From contig NC_012860.1 in the NCBI RefSeq assembly GCF_000026945.1, forward strand, positions 248,001 through 312,000: 64,000 bases of DNA, written 5' to 3'. Origin of the DNA: Candida dubliniensis CD36 (Eukaryota > Ascomycota > Pichiomycetes > Serinales > Debaryomycetaceae). Position 1 is the first letter of the stretch, and the number at the start of each line of letters is the position of its first letter. Under the pieces are notes generated by a model. That model did no database searches, was not told where the DNA came from, and worked only from the letters and a program-made list of their open reading frames with translations. Positions 30,190 to 39,490 of the stretch are shown here, in pieces. Made by a program: the position numbers and the translations under genes.

Positions 30190-30576
30190 ATTTTTATTGA
30201 TGTATCAGGTCAAAGTTGTTGTAATATTTGCCGTAAGTTTTTGAGTAAAAGTAAGTCATATTTTTTGTTTCCCGTATTTATCAACAAAATTGGTCAAAAG
30301 TTTAGAGCAAAAAAAAATGAGTAGACAACGAATCTACAACTCACCCATTTACCACACACTACAATAATTATCTTTTTCTTTTACTTATTTTTATTTAAAT
30401 TTTAATATTTTTCTTCCCTTTGAAAACCTATAGAAGTCATTAAAAACATATTATTCACATGAATAGTGAAATCAAATGAAGAAACTACATATACATTTAT
30501 ACGCAAAAAAGAAACCACGACACAGTCAAAAGATGAACAATACAAATTAAAAAAAAAAAACAGTTACACAACTTCT
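30190..30576. other. Spacer between the DUF1746-like gene and TIF1
   Basis: 387 bp forming the promoter of the left gene and the 3' flank of TIF1. It is very AT-rich. Nothing specific was recognised. Confidence 0.5.
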
Positions 30577-31770
30577 CTAAGCGAATAAAGCACCAATATC
30601 AGCTGGCATTTCTTCAATTTGAGTAGAGTAGAATTTTTCAATTTCTCTCATCATACCAACATCTCTGTCAGTGACAAAGTTGATGGCAACCCCCTTTCTA
30701 CCGAAACGACCACCTCTACCAATTCTATGAATATAGTTTTCCTTGTTGGCTGGCAAGTCGTAGTTGATAACCAAAGAAACTTGTTGGACATCAATACCTC
30801 TAGCTAACAAATCAGTAGAGATCAAGATTCTTGAAGAACCAGATCTGAATTCTTTCATAATGGTGTCTCTTTCAGCTTGTGGCAAATCTGCGTGGATGGC
30901 AGAAACAGTAAAGTGTTGTTCTCTCAATTTGTTGGTTAAAAATTCAACCTTGGATCTAGTGTTACAGAAAATGACAGCTTGGGTGACAGAAATAGAATCA
31001 TACAAATCACATAAACAATCGAATTTGTAATCTTCTAATTCAACGTTAATATAGAATTGTTTGATACCTTCCAAAGTCAATTCATCTTTTTTGACTAAGA
31101 TTCTGACTGGGTTGTTCATGAATTTGGTGGTGACTTCCAAAACGTCTTGTGGCATGGTGGCTGATAACAAAACAATTTGGGTGGTTTCTGGTAATAATCT
31201 GAAAATGTTGTAAATTTGTTCTTTGAATCCACTTGACAACATTTCATCAGCTTCATCCAAAATGAACATCTTGACTTTATCGGTTTTGAAATATCTTCTT
31301 TCAATCATGTCTAAGACTCTACCTGGAGTACCAACGACAATCTGAACACCAGATCTGAAAGCTTCAATATCATCACTCATTGAAGTACCACCAATAGAAG
31401 CATGGACAGTAACCTTCAAGTACAAACCAATAGCAGTAATAACATTCTTGATTTGCAAAGCCAATTCTCTGGTTGGAGCCAAGATTAAAGCTTGAGTAGC
31501 TTTTTCATTTTCATTGATTCTTTGTAATGCAGAAATGGTAAAGGTGGCGGTTTTACCTGTACCGGATTGGGCTTGAGCTAAAACATCTCTACCTTCAGTG
31601 ATTGGCAAAATAGCTCTTTGTTGAATAGCAGATGGAGTTTCATACCCGTAACCAAAAATACCTCTAACAATGTTTGGTTTTAAGTTTAAATCGTCGAATT
31701 TGTAAACGACGTTATCGTAATTGGTTTCAATTAAACCAGAGTCGATTTCAGTAATACCTTCGGATGCCAT
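30577..31770 (-). CDS. TIF1: Translation initiation factor eIF4A, DEAD-box RNA helicase
   Basis: The 397-residue product contains the full DEAD-box set: Q motif ([13 protein letters not shown]), AQSGTGKT (I), PTRELA (Ia), TPGR (Ib), DEAD (II), SAT (III), FCNTR (IV), ARGID (V) and [13 protein letters not shown] (VI). Length and the N-terminal [19 protein letters not shown] agree with yeast eIF4A (395). It unwinds 5' UTR structure as part of eIF4F. An RRPE-like element and a 14-bp palindrome lie upstream. Confidence 0.97.
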   Translation of the reverse strand: MASEGITEIDSGLIETNYDNVVYKFDDLNLKPNIVRGIFGYGYETPSAIQQRAILPITEGRDVLAQAQSGTGKTATFTISALQRINENEKATQALILAPTRELALQIKNVITAIGLYLKVTVHASIGGTSMSDDIEAFRSGVQIVVGTPGRVLDMIERRYFKTDKVKMFILDEADEMLSSGFKEQIYNIFRLLPETTQIVLLSATMPQDVLEVTTKFMNNPVRILVKKDELTLEGIKQFYINVELEDYKFDCLCDLYDSISVTQAVIFCNTRSKVEFLTNKLREQHFTVSAIHADLPQAERDTIMKEFRSGSSRILISTDLLARGIDVQQVSLVINYDLPANKENYIHRIGRGGRFGRKGVAINFVTDRDVGMMREIEKFYSTQIEEMPADIGALFA

Positions 31771-31932
31771 GATTAGGTGTTAGTTATTAATACAAAAAAT
31801 AAAAAAAATAAAAAGAACTAATAGGAGAAAAAAATTTTTTTTTTTTCTTTTAGAAGTTGTAGTTTAGTGAAAATATTAGTAGTAGCTGATGAGACCATTG
31901 TAAAAAAAAAAAACTTAGAATTATTATGGAAA

Positions 31933-31945
31933 GGAAAATTTTTCA
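31933..31945 (-). promoter_or_regulatory. RRPE-like element upstream of TIF1
   Basis: On the minus strand this reads TGAAAAATTTTCC, matching the core of the rRNA-processing element (TGAAAAATTT) used by growth-regulated genes in yeasts including Candida. It lies about 165 bp upstream of the TIF1 ATG, in the gene's own orientation. Confidence 0.5.
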
Positions 31946-31964
31946 ATTTAGTGGTATTTTGAGG

Positions 31965-31978
31965 AGTCGTGCACGACT
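31965..31978. promoter_or_regulatory. Perfect 14-bp palindrome upstream of TIF1
   Basis: AGTCGTGCACGACT is self-complementary over all 14 bases, with a central GTGCAC. It sits beside the RRPE-like element, about 200 bp from the TIF1 start. A dimeric DNA-binding protein site is plausible, and the factor is unknown. Confidence 0.45.
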
Positions 31979-32537
31979 AGGATCCTGATTTAGCAACGAA
32001 CGCAATCTCAGTGAATGTTCTCGCCCTACAGACAACCTTGCTGCAAATATGAATGATCAAACCAATTCTAATTCTAGATGGTGGCAATTTTGCATGTCAA
32101 TACGATTTTATAATGCATTAGTAATAACAAAAGGTCATTTATTAAAAATAAAGATGATTTTCAAAATTTTCTTTCAACTAGAGAACTAAATAAGCTATTG
32201 TTGGTAACGTTAAAATACACAGACAAACAGACAAACAAACAAAATGACTTTCATACATCAAAGACATGGATCATGACATGAAGCTAGTTCATTTTTTTTT
32301 TTTTTCTTGAGAAATGACCATAAATAGATAGAAATATAATGATTGATGAATATAAAATGAGTTGAACTAACCGAAATTAATGAATAAAAATAAAATGAAA
32401 ATGAAAATGAAAATGAAACTCAACGTAATGTAACGGAAGGCAACGTTGTAATGGAAAATGCAAAAATTGAAGTAATCAAGTATGGAAATCTTGTTTGACG
32501 TTTTTTCACAAACTATTGGTTTTTTCTTTTTGGAATT

Positions 32538-34538
32538 TTAATCAAATACTCTCTCAGCAATCACTTTACCGCTTTCTCTAAATTCCCAGGGAAACAATTT
32601 TGGCACCACTTCTTCTTCCTCTTCCTCCTCCAAAATATCATCTTCAGAAATGTCTCCATCTATATCTTCCTTATCCTCTGTGTAAATCTCTTCAAAAGCA
32701 GACTCTTCAAGAACCCCTTCTTTTGAAAGCTCTTCATTCATTAAATTGAAAGCAGTGACATCAGTAGCTAATTCAGATGAACTAGTCGGTTTAACTTCTG
32801 CATCAGTATCTGGTTTGTTGGAAAGATCTACTTTTTCCATCTCCTGTAAGATGTGAGTTGGGAAGTAATCATCAGTAGTATCAAATACTCTTTCAGGCTC
32901 AACAAATTTATGACCATACAATTCTGGTTTTACCGGTGGTGTATTCAGAGTAGTATGCTCAAATGCATGGTCGTGTTCTGGGTGTTCAGGTGGTGACATG
33001 GGCAACTCATTGTTAGGTGGTTGAACATTTTCCTCTTCCAAAGTAGATTGATCATTTTGTTGTGTCTCACCATGGTGATAATGCTCAACAGGGTGTTGAG
33101 TATCATGGATGTTTTTGCGTTCTTCAGGTGGATGGTGGTGATGGTGATGGTGTTGAGTTGAGCTATCCCAATCATTGGTAAAAGATTTAGGAATCTTATC
33201 AAGAAAGTCGTGTCTATCTTCTTCTTTGAGATCTTCTCGTTTTGGAGGTGGTTCCTTTGTTGGATCCCACATGGCATCGATGCTAGGTTGGATTCGATCC
33301 TCAAAGCGTTGATAATTTGCTGGGTCGAGTAACACCTGTGGATCAGAGGTATCAAGTGGTGGTTCGGGAATCGGTTCGACTTTCTCTCCACAAATTTCAG
33401 CTGGTTCTTCTTTGGGAGGTTCTTGTTCAACTGGCTCTGATGCATAATCAGCTGGTGGCTCCTGTTCTAAAGATTTCTCTCCATGTACCACATCAGATAA
33501 CGATTTTTCACCAAACTCTTCCATCCAAGCTTTCCACCAGTCTCTATGCACTCCAAACACATTTGAACTCAGTTTCCAAGGCTTATATTTACCAATGAAA
33601 TGAACTACTTTGACTTGGGTAGTTTTGTAGTTGATATACAGCAAGGCAGTAGAGTGGTAGCGCCCCAATGTATCAAAGGTACTTTCCCATAATTCCTTGT
33701 CGTGCTTTGGTTGCTCTGCTCCTTGATCAATTAATTCAGCTTCGGCTACTGGGTTTTCCAAAAACAGTGGTTGTTCAGGTGGGTTTTGAAAATGTTTCAA
33801 TGCAGGCAAATATTCATATTCAGCCGATGGAGTCACATTATACAAAAATGGAATTTTAATCCAATTGGAATCTTGGGTGTAGCTAACAGTTCCCAAATCA
33901 ATAGGGATATCCTTTTTTTTCAATAAAGCTTGAACCCAATCAGGCTGGGCATTGAAGTATTGATTTAATAAACCTTGATCAGCACCATCAAAAGAGACAT
34001 TAGGGTTTATAACTGACTCTTGCACCAATGCTGCTAGCTTTGTATAGTCGTCCAAATTGGGTCTTAAAACAAATACACCCGAATTGAAGATGTCAGGGAA
34101 TCCGCTATCTGGTGCTGCCAAAATTTTGAACTTGGGGAAATCCAACGCTAACAAGTCCAAAACAGTACCGCCATTATCAGCTTCTGGAATTACCGGTAAT
34201 GTATCCGAATCCAAATATAAAATCTTGTCATATTGGATTAAGGACCATAGTTCAATCTTCGTAAACGTTTTGTCCAATTCAGGTCTCTTCAAATCAAAAG
34301 TCAATTTTTCAACAATTGTAGACCTCAAAGGTGATACGTCAACTAAGTCATCATAATATTTAGATAACAATTGTAGTTGGGAGGTGGAAAACTTGGACTT
34401 ATCAATAAGAATACCAAATTTCAACTCCGGATATTTTTGGTCCGATCTTGACACCAATTTCTTCAATACTGAGCCCAATACCAATGCTCCAGCGAGATAA
34501 TCGGGATTATACAACAAGGTGAAAACAGCGTTAGTCAT
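32538..34538 (-). CDS. GLG2: Glycogenin (self-glucosylating glycogen primer)
   Basis: The 666-residue product has a GT8 domain in the first ~280 residues: AVFTLLYNPDYLAGALVLG, the manganese-binding LYLDSDTLPV, FNSGVFVLRPN, DGADQGLLNQYF and VVHFIGKYKPW. It starts glycogen chains from UDP-glucose on its own tyrosines. The long C-terminal extension is acidic and Pro-rich with a seven-His run, and ends in the conserved glycogen-synthase-binding type motif (PWEFRESGKVIAERVF). The length is in the range of the yeast Glg proteins, which also carry long tails. The symbol follows Candida usage from memory. S. cerevisiae has two paralogs. Confidence 0.9.
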   Translation of the reverse strand: MTNAVFTLLYNPDYLAGALVLGSVLKKLVSRSDQKYPELKFGILIDKSKFSTSQLQLLSKYYDDLVDVSPLRSTIVEKLTFDLKRPELDKTFTKIELWSLIQYDKILYLDSDTLPVIPEADNGGTVLDLLALDFPKFKILAAPDSGFPDIFNSGVFVLRPNLDDYTKLAALVQESVINPNVSFDGADQGLLNQYFNAQPDWVQALLKKKDIPIDLGTVSYTQDSNWIKIPFLYNVTPSAEYEYLPALKHFQNPPEQPLFLENPVAEAELIDQGAEQPKHDKELWESTFDTLGRYHSTALLYINYKTTQVKVVHFIGKYKPWKLSSNVFGVHRDWWKAWMEEFGEKSLSDVVHGEKSLEQEPPADYASEPVEQEPPKEEPAEICGEKVEPIPEPPLDTSDPQVLLDPANYQRFEDRIQPSIDAMWDPTKEPPPKREDLKEEDRHDFLDKIPKSFTNDWDSSTQHHHHHHHPPEERKNIHDTQHPVEHYHHGETQQNDQSTLEEENVQPPNNELPMSPPEHPEHDHAFEHTTLNTPPVKPELYGHKFVEPERVFDTTDDYFPTHILQEMEKVDLSNKPDTDAEVKPTSSSELATDVTAFNLMNEELSKEGVLEESAFEEIYTEDKEDIDGDISEDDILEEEEEEEVVPKLFPWEFRESGKVIAERVFD

Positions 34539-35171
34539 GTGATATTCCTATTGTATGTACGGGTATGATCTTTTTGGGAAAATTGTGGGATAAATGGGTA
34601 TTTTGCAAAAAATGTGTTACTGAAAGTAGATACAAAAACCAAACAAAAGGATTCTAATCAAAACAAAAGATGTGTAGCAATTTGATAACGATGGATAGAT
34701 ACAAAAAAAAAAAAAAGAAACAAAAAAACGGGAGAAACAAAACAATAATGAACTGGATAACAGTAATAACAGTGAAAAGAAAAACACTCACCAAAGGAAA
34801 GAAAATGTCAAGAGAAATGAATCAAAATATGTGTTTGAATTTTCGGAAAGTGCCCTGAAGGATTTCCTCGAGGGATATTAAAGGATTATTTAATTGGAAA
34901 CTGGAAAGAACGAAAGAAAGAAGAAAAAAAAAATTAAAGTTACAAAACTAAAGTAGGACAAAAGAGAACAATAATTAATCGAGGCAACTAAAGGAGGGGG
35001 GAGAAGAAGAGAGAAGGAAAATGGGAAGACGGAGCAAGGTGGAGGCAGCAGCAGCAGAGGAAATATACTCTAATAATTTCCTAACCGATCTGGTTTCAGC
35101 CGATAATATTGTTGTTGAACCTTCGTAGCCTCTTCTCATTGTACTTACATCCTACTCCGAAACACCCATTT

Positions 35172-35187
35172 CGCGCCATCGCGCCAT
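35172..35187. promoter_or_regulatory. Tandem octamer CGCGCCAT x2
   Basis: Two perfect head-to-tail copies of CGCGCCAT, the first preceded by TT to give an E2F-like TTTCGCGCC. GC-rich tandem sites stand out in this AT-rich spacer, about 640 bp upstream of the glycogenin ATG. Confidence 0.45.
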
Positions 35188-35499
35188 CTTACCACCTCAT
35201 TATCACCAGCAACACCCCCTCAATTTATTATTATCACCCGTGTTTTTTTTTTTTTTAAGATAATTAGCTCATATTTGTGTAATGAAGAATCTTACCCTAA
35301 TTTACAGACAAATCAAATTAAGAGACAAGGTTATGCTTTTTAGTAAAAGCTCAACAAAAAAACAAAAAAAAAGCTAAAAATATAATATAATACCACATAT
35401 CTAAAAAGATTGAGCTTGAAATCTGCAGATGATAGAAAACTCACCAAGAATTTTGTACCAAAACACAACTTAATTGTTCTATGAAGGGGAATAAACTCT

Positions 35500-35690
35500 A
35501 ATGGGAACGAATCCCGGCTTTTAACTTAATTACTCTTTACAACACTGATTGAATATTAGTTAAACCAGGGGTTATAGATCACCTTCTACGATGTACAAAG
35601 CTTAATTGGCTACTACTTCGATCAAAGTAGCAGTATAACCTTTAGGTCAATCCGGATACATGCAATATCCATTCTGACAATGCCTGGAAA
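35500..35690. ncRNA. Candidate structured RNA between glycogenin and RPS21
   Basis: Nested complementary arms are visible: an outer CCAGG (35565-35569) with CCTGG (35683-35687); directly inside it GGTTATA (35570-35576) with TATAACC (35634-35640); within that the hairpin CTACTT/AAGTAG (35613-35618, 35625-35630, 6-base loop); and beside it the hairpin GGATA/TATCC (35654-35658, 35666-35670, 7-base loop). A small hairpin GGGA/TCCC lies upstream (35503-35515). Together these give a multibranched fold. I do not recognise a known RNA class or the transcribed strand. Confidence 0.35.
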
Positions 35691-36139
35691 ATTCAAAGGT
35701 TAATGAAATATAATAAAAGCAGTATTTTTATTATTAAAGCTTGCATACATTTTGTATTGTTGCACCACACTGAAGAATCTCAATGTGTATACATGTGTAC
35801 CGAATAGTGCCTAATTTTTTTTTTATCCCATTGGTATTGCAAGCTGATAATGGAGAGAACCGGAGTTACAGTCAGATGATTACCCAACTAAACCACACCA
35901 AAAAAAAACAAAACTAAAAAAAAAAAAGCGTATAGTTACACAAACTTGAACTATTTTTTTTCATCATTTGGCAAGTTACAGAAACCTACTTTTACCCACA
36001 GACTCATACATTAATGTACACACACTTTACCGCTATATTCGTATCTACACTAGTTTGGACGCAACCAGCAGTTATCCTAATAAAAAGCTATAGAAAAGAC
36101 AGGATAATGGGACTAAACGTGCTACAAATACTACAGTGT

Positions 36140-36300
36140 TCAATTTAGCAGTGCGGCCAATGGTTTGCTTACTACAACCTTATTGCAATACTTTTCCGAA
36201 CAAGGTTCCTGTAATTCAAAATGGTTAGCCGTCCACTCAAACCAAACTGGTATACACCATAGAGTACTTGAACCACAAGAGATGTTGTCCTGTAGATTTG
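36140..36300. ncRNA. Candidate H/ACA-like or other structured RNA near RPS21
   Basis: A GC-richer island contains several complementary arms. On the plus strand the second half can form a hairpin closed by GGTT (about 36223) and AACC (about 36273), with an inner TGGT/ACCA stem (about 36248-36259), and ACAAGA follows the closing stem at once. That is the spacing of an ACA box three bases from an end. A clear hinge box on the same strand is not evident, and the minus strand also offers an ANANNA match. It may instead be part of the RPS21 3' region. Confidence 0.25.
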
Positions 36301-36470
36301 TACCTTTAACAATCAATGTTAACTTTATGAAAACCATTTCTATTCTTTTTTTTTATTATTATGTTATGACATTAAATATACACAGAAGAAAGATTAAAGC
36401 TAATTTGCAATACAGAAAAAGTAATTTCTTAAAATACCCAATTATCAATTTTGTCTATTCTTCCATTCTC

Positions 36471-37095
36471 TTAACGAGAGTAAGACCAGACGTTCTTCAA
36501 TAAACCGTCTTGTTGAGCCAATCTGTTTAATGAGTCATCAGCTTCACCTCTACCTCTAACGTAACCACTTAAAGCGTAAGTGATGTTGTCACCAGCAATA
36601 GCTCTACCTTCTTCATCAACTTTAGCAATTGAGATTTGGACAGAAGCGTGATCTTTGGCTTTGATGATTCTGTTGGTGGCAGAACATTTTCTTGGGACGT
36701 ATAATTCAACCTAAACAAATGGATGTTAGTAACTTGTCTCTTTTAGATTTCACTTCTCTATCTGTGTATGTCTGGAATCAGTGTATAGTGTAACTTCTTT
36801 GCAGTTTTCCTTTACAGTAATCTATTAATCCTTAGTTCCTTGAGTTGTAGTTGTAGTTGAGTTTCGTTAATCAAATAAACATAATCTTTCCTAAATTTCT
36901 ATCATTTTTCCATAACAAAGCTTATCTGAGTACCTTTGTCGACTCTGAAATGATCTCTAATTGATGATTTCTTGTGATATTGATACACTTTAAAAACTTT
37001 ATCTAAACTCCCTGCCTATGTTCACATAAATAAATTATCCTCACACACTTTGACAATATTGGTTTACATACTAATTGACCTTTATCGTTTTCCAT
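36471..37095 (-). CDS. RPS21: 40S ribosomal protein S21 (eS21), spliced
   Basis: There are two exons on the minus strand. Exon 1 is 37072-37095 (24 nt, MENDKGQL). Exon 2 is 36471-36710 (240 nt, [20 protein letters not shown] to KNVWSYSR and stop). The spliced product is 87 residues, the same length as S. cerevisiae Rps21. The intron (36711-37071) begins GTATGT and has TACTAAC shortly before its terminal TAG. It belongs to the 40S subunit and is needed for 20S pre-rRNA maturation. The promoter carries a Tbf1-type inverted element at 37289-37308, shared with RPS2 further right. The CDS crosses the intron, so a simple open-frame scan misses it. Confidence 0.95.
36711..37071 (-). other. Spliceosomal intron of RPS21
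   Basis: 361 nt. 5' splice site GTATGT at 37071-37066, branch point TACTAAC at 36731-36725 (minus strand), 3' splice site TAG at 36713-36711. It separates codon 8 from codon 9 (phase 0). No snoRNA was recognised inside. Confidence 0.93.
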
Positions 37096-37415
37096 CTTGC
37101 TTTAATTGTATGTGGATTGGTGTAATATCAAATGTATCAAAAATACATACATTTTTTTTTATTGATTCTTTTTTTTTTTTTTTCACGCTCACTATAGCAG
37201 AATTGACATACAATGTGTAAGAAAAAAAAAAAAAAAGGATGTGTGCAGTTACCAGACTAGACCTATTTTTGAGCTACTAGGCACGCATATTAGGGCTAAA
37301 GCCCTAATCTCATTTTTTTGTTTTTGCAACTAATAAGTAATCAACTCAATTACAGTAACTACTAAAATTTACTAACAAGATCTATAATAAACTATTTTAT
37401 TCAGACACATATTAT
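37096..37415. promoter_or_regulatory. RPS21 promoter region
   Basis: 320 bp between the RPS21 start and the TRM2 stop, holding long T and A runs (about 37150-37185, 37219-37236) typical of nucleosome-poor ribosomal-protein promoters, and the Tbf1-type element. Confidence 0.7.
37289..37308. promoter_or_regulatory. Tbf1-type inverted element, RPS21 promoter
   Basis: ATTAGGGC and GCCCTAAT flank a 4-base spacer (TAAA) about 195-215 bp upstream of the RPS21 ATG. Inverted RCCCTAA sites are the known Tbf1 signature of Candida ribosomal-protein promoters, where Tbf1 replaces Rap1. Confidence 0.85.
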
Positions 37416-39074
37416 TCACTTTCTTTCTTTCAATGATAATACCGCAACAGTCTCAACATGGTGAGTCTGAGGGAAAAAATCAAACCCTTTGATACTCTCC
37501 ACGTAGTATTGATTACCATTAGCAGTGTTGTTGATAAACCACTCAATGTCTCTAGCTTGTGAATGAACATTACAACTGATATAGACAATTTTTGCAGGGT
37601 TATAATCTGATAATTGATTCAAAAACACATCATCACAACCTTTTCTTGGTGGATCCAATATCACTGACGTTTGATTATTTGGAGTATCGATACTTGCAAA
37701 GATTTCCTCAGCTTTACCAACAATGAAATTAGCATTCTTGATGTTATTTTTCTCAGCGTTCCGCTTGGCAAATCTAATTGAATCTGCCGAGATTTCCACA
37801 CCGATCACTTTAGATACATTTGATGAGCATGTGATAGAAAATAAACCAGACCCACAATAAGCATCAACTAGATAATTTGGTTGATCTTCAGAAAGGGGTA
37901 AGTTGGATCGCACATAATCTATGACAATAGGTAAAATCGAATTGTTATTTTGGAAAAACTCACCTGCAGAAAATTCAAAAATGTATCCATTAATGTACTC
38001 TTGAACAATTTGTCTTGTTTTTGTCACACAAGTCTTGACCAATTTAGTATTGTCCTCGAGTTCAACTTCTATTTTTGATACTTGACCATTTTCATCAACT
38101 GAACCTTCTCCAAGAACGGTGTCTTCTTGCAATACTTTTGTGTCTTCTCTCAACAAAAATGTAGCACCTTTCGAGTATTTAACATATTCGGTATTAAATC
38201 TTCTACGCTCATTTGCTAATCCCTGATTAATTATTTTTGTTCCAATGTTACATTCCTCAATATCAATGTTAGTTCCTTCAGGACCAAAATCAGATTTTCT
38301 CCATGTTGGTCTACCTTTGGATGCAATTCCCAAATTTGGCGGGCATGGCAAATCTTTACCTGTTTTCTTATTAGGTATGTAAAAATGAGGTGTCAATTTG
38401 GTACGATAATTATAAGTTAAAGGTGATTCCTGGGTAGGTAATATTTCAGGTAATAACTTGTGAGACACCAATTTCGGAGCAAAATGGTCATAGGCATTAA
38501 TGATTGTTTGCTTTTTAATTGCTAATTGTTGCTGATAATCGATATTTTGAAATTGACACCCAGAACATTTACCAAAGTAACGACAATTTATAAGTTCATT
38601 ATTTCTCATTGCAGAGGATTTTTCAATTGAGAGTAGGTCTGCTTCCACGTACATAGGATGGCTCTTATGGACTTTGATTGTGACAACATCATCAGGTAAA
38701 CCAAAAGGTATGAGTGCAACTTGTTTTTTCTCCGGCTCTACCAGAGGGATTATAGCAAGGGAGTCTCCATTGGATGTTAATGCGAAAACTTTCACATCGG
38801 AAACAATTCTATTGTTGTATTGTTCAAGGAGTTCAGGATCATTGAGAATAGCAGACATATCGTTCACCACATCCTCTTTGGTTAAATCATGTTTCTCCAA
38901 TAAATCTTTGATCTCTAGCTGCAAAACACCCAAGGGGGAAGTTTCATCAATGTCCTTGTTTTTATATCTTCTCAATCTGGGCTTTCTCTTGCCCCGTCTA
39001 GTACGTTTGGAGTTATCCACATCGCATGGGTCTTCATTTGGTCTTTTTTTATCTTCTAATACTTCTGCCACCAT
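37416..39074 (-). CDS. TRM2: tRNA (uracil-54-C5)-methyltransferase Trm2
   Basis: The 552-residue RumA/TrmA-type enzyme has a TRAM-like N-terminal barrel, an iron-sulfur type Cys set (CRYFGKCSGCQFQNI), the SAM motif LVDAYCGSGLFSITC, VIGVEISADSIRFAKRNAE, the DPPRKG motif and the catalytic-Cys motif IVYISCNVHSQARD. It makes ribothymidine at tRNA position 54. It is shorter than S. cerevisiae Trm2 (639), mainly at the N-terminus, where this protein has a basic segment (KRTRRGKRKPRLRRYKNKD) probably for nuclear import or RNA binding. The methyltransferase core is complete. Confidence 0.93.
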   Translation of the reverse strand: MVAEVLEDKKRPNEDPCDVDNSKRTRRGKRKPRLRRYKNKDIDETSPLGVLQLEIKDLLEKHDLTKEDVVNDMSAILNDPELLEQYNNRIVSDVKVFALTSNGDSLAIIPLVEPEKKQVALIPFGLPDDVVTIKVHKSHPMYVEADLLSIEKSSAMRNNELINCRYFGKCSGCQFQNIDYQQQLAIKKQTIINAYDHFAPKLVSHKLLPEILPTQESPLTYNYRTKLTPHFYIPNKKTGKDLPCPPNLGIASKGRPTWRKSDFGPEGTNIDIEECNIGTKIINQGLANERRRFNTEYVKYSKGATFLLREDTKVLQEDTVLGEGSVDENGQVSKIEVELEDNTKLVKTCVTKTRQIVQEYINGYIFEFSAGEFFQNNNSILPIVIDYVRSNLPLSEDQPNYLVDAYCGSGLFSITCSSNVSKVIGVEISADSIRFAKRNAEKNNIKNANFIVGKAEEIFASIDTPNNQTSVILDPPRKGCDDVFLNQLSDYNPAKIVYISCNVHSQARDIEWFINNTANGNQYYVESIKGFDFFPQTHHVETVAVLSLKERK

Positions 39075-39490
39075 TTCCTTCTACTCTTATTTTAGGAACA
39101 AAAAGGAAATACACTGATATTATTTAGTTACTTTATGAGATGTGATTTAATAATACAAAATTTGAACTAACATCTATACAAGTGTCAAGAAGGGATTGTG
39201 AATCATAAAACTCTTGATGGGTGTGGAAGGTTTTTTTTTTTTTTACCAGATGATGATGGTGGTACTGTAGGCGCGATGCACCCGCCAAAAAAAAAAAAAA
39301 AAAACTAAAAGACTGCAGGATATTAACAACAACTCAAAATAGTAAGCATATACATTTTTTCAGTCATTGGTTGTTGATCTGGTCGCACAATAAGCCAGAT
39401 ATCCGACACTAAAAAAAACCAATCCAAAAAAAAAAAAAGAACAAATAAATAGAACACACATAGCAATAATAATACTAGCCAACTTACCAT
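39075..39490. other. Spacer upstream of TRM2
   Basis: 416 bp with T/A homopolymers (39230-39245, 39288-39304) and a short GC-rich GGCGCGATGC near 39270. No gene was recognised. Confidence 0.5.

Larger units (their letters stand above)
31771..32537. other. TIF1 promoter spacer
   Basis: 767 bp between the TIF1 start and the glycogenin stop. It holds the RRPE-like site and palindrome described separately, plus an AAAATG repeat run (about 32392-32415). Nothing else was recognised. Confidence 0.6.
34539..36470. other. 1.9-kb spacer between glycogenin and RPS21
   Basis: This is the longest internal spacer. It includes the glycogenin promoter with a tandem octamer at 35172-35187, A/T homopolymers and two GC-richer segments with nested complementary arms (about 35500-35690 and 36140-36300), described separately as possible RNAs. 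No protein gene is supported. Short open frames overlap the second segment on both strands, a sign that none is specific. Confidence 0.6.

Noticed and set aside
36165..36503. 112-codon plus-strand frame overlapping RPS21 exon 2
   Set aside because: It starts with a TTG and overlaps the RPS21 coding end on the opposite strand. The island is better explained as possible RNA or 3' region.
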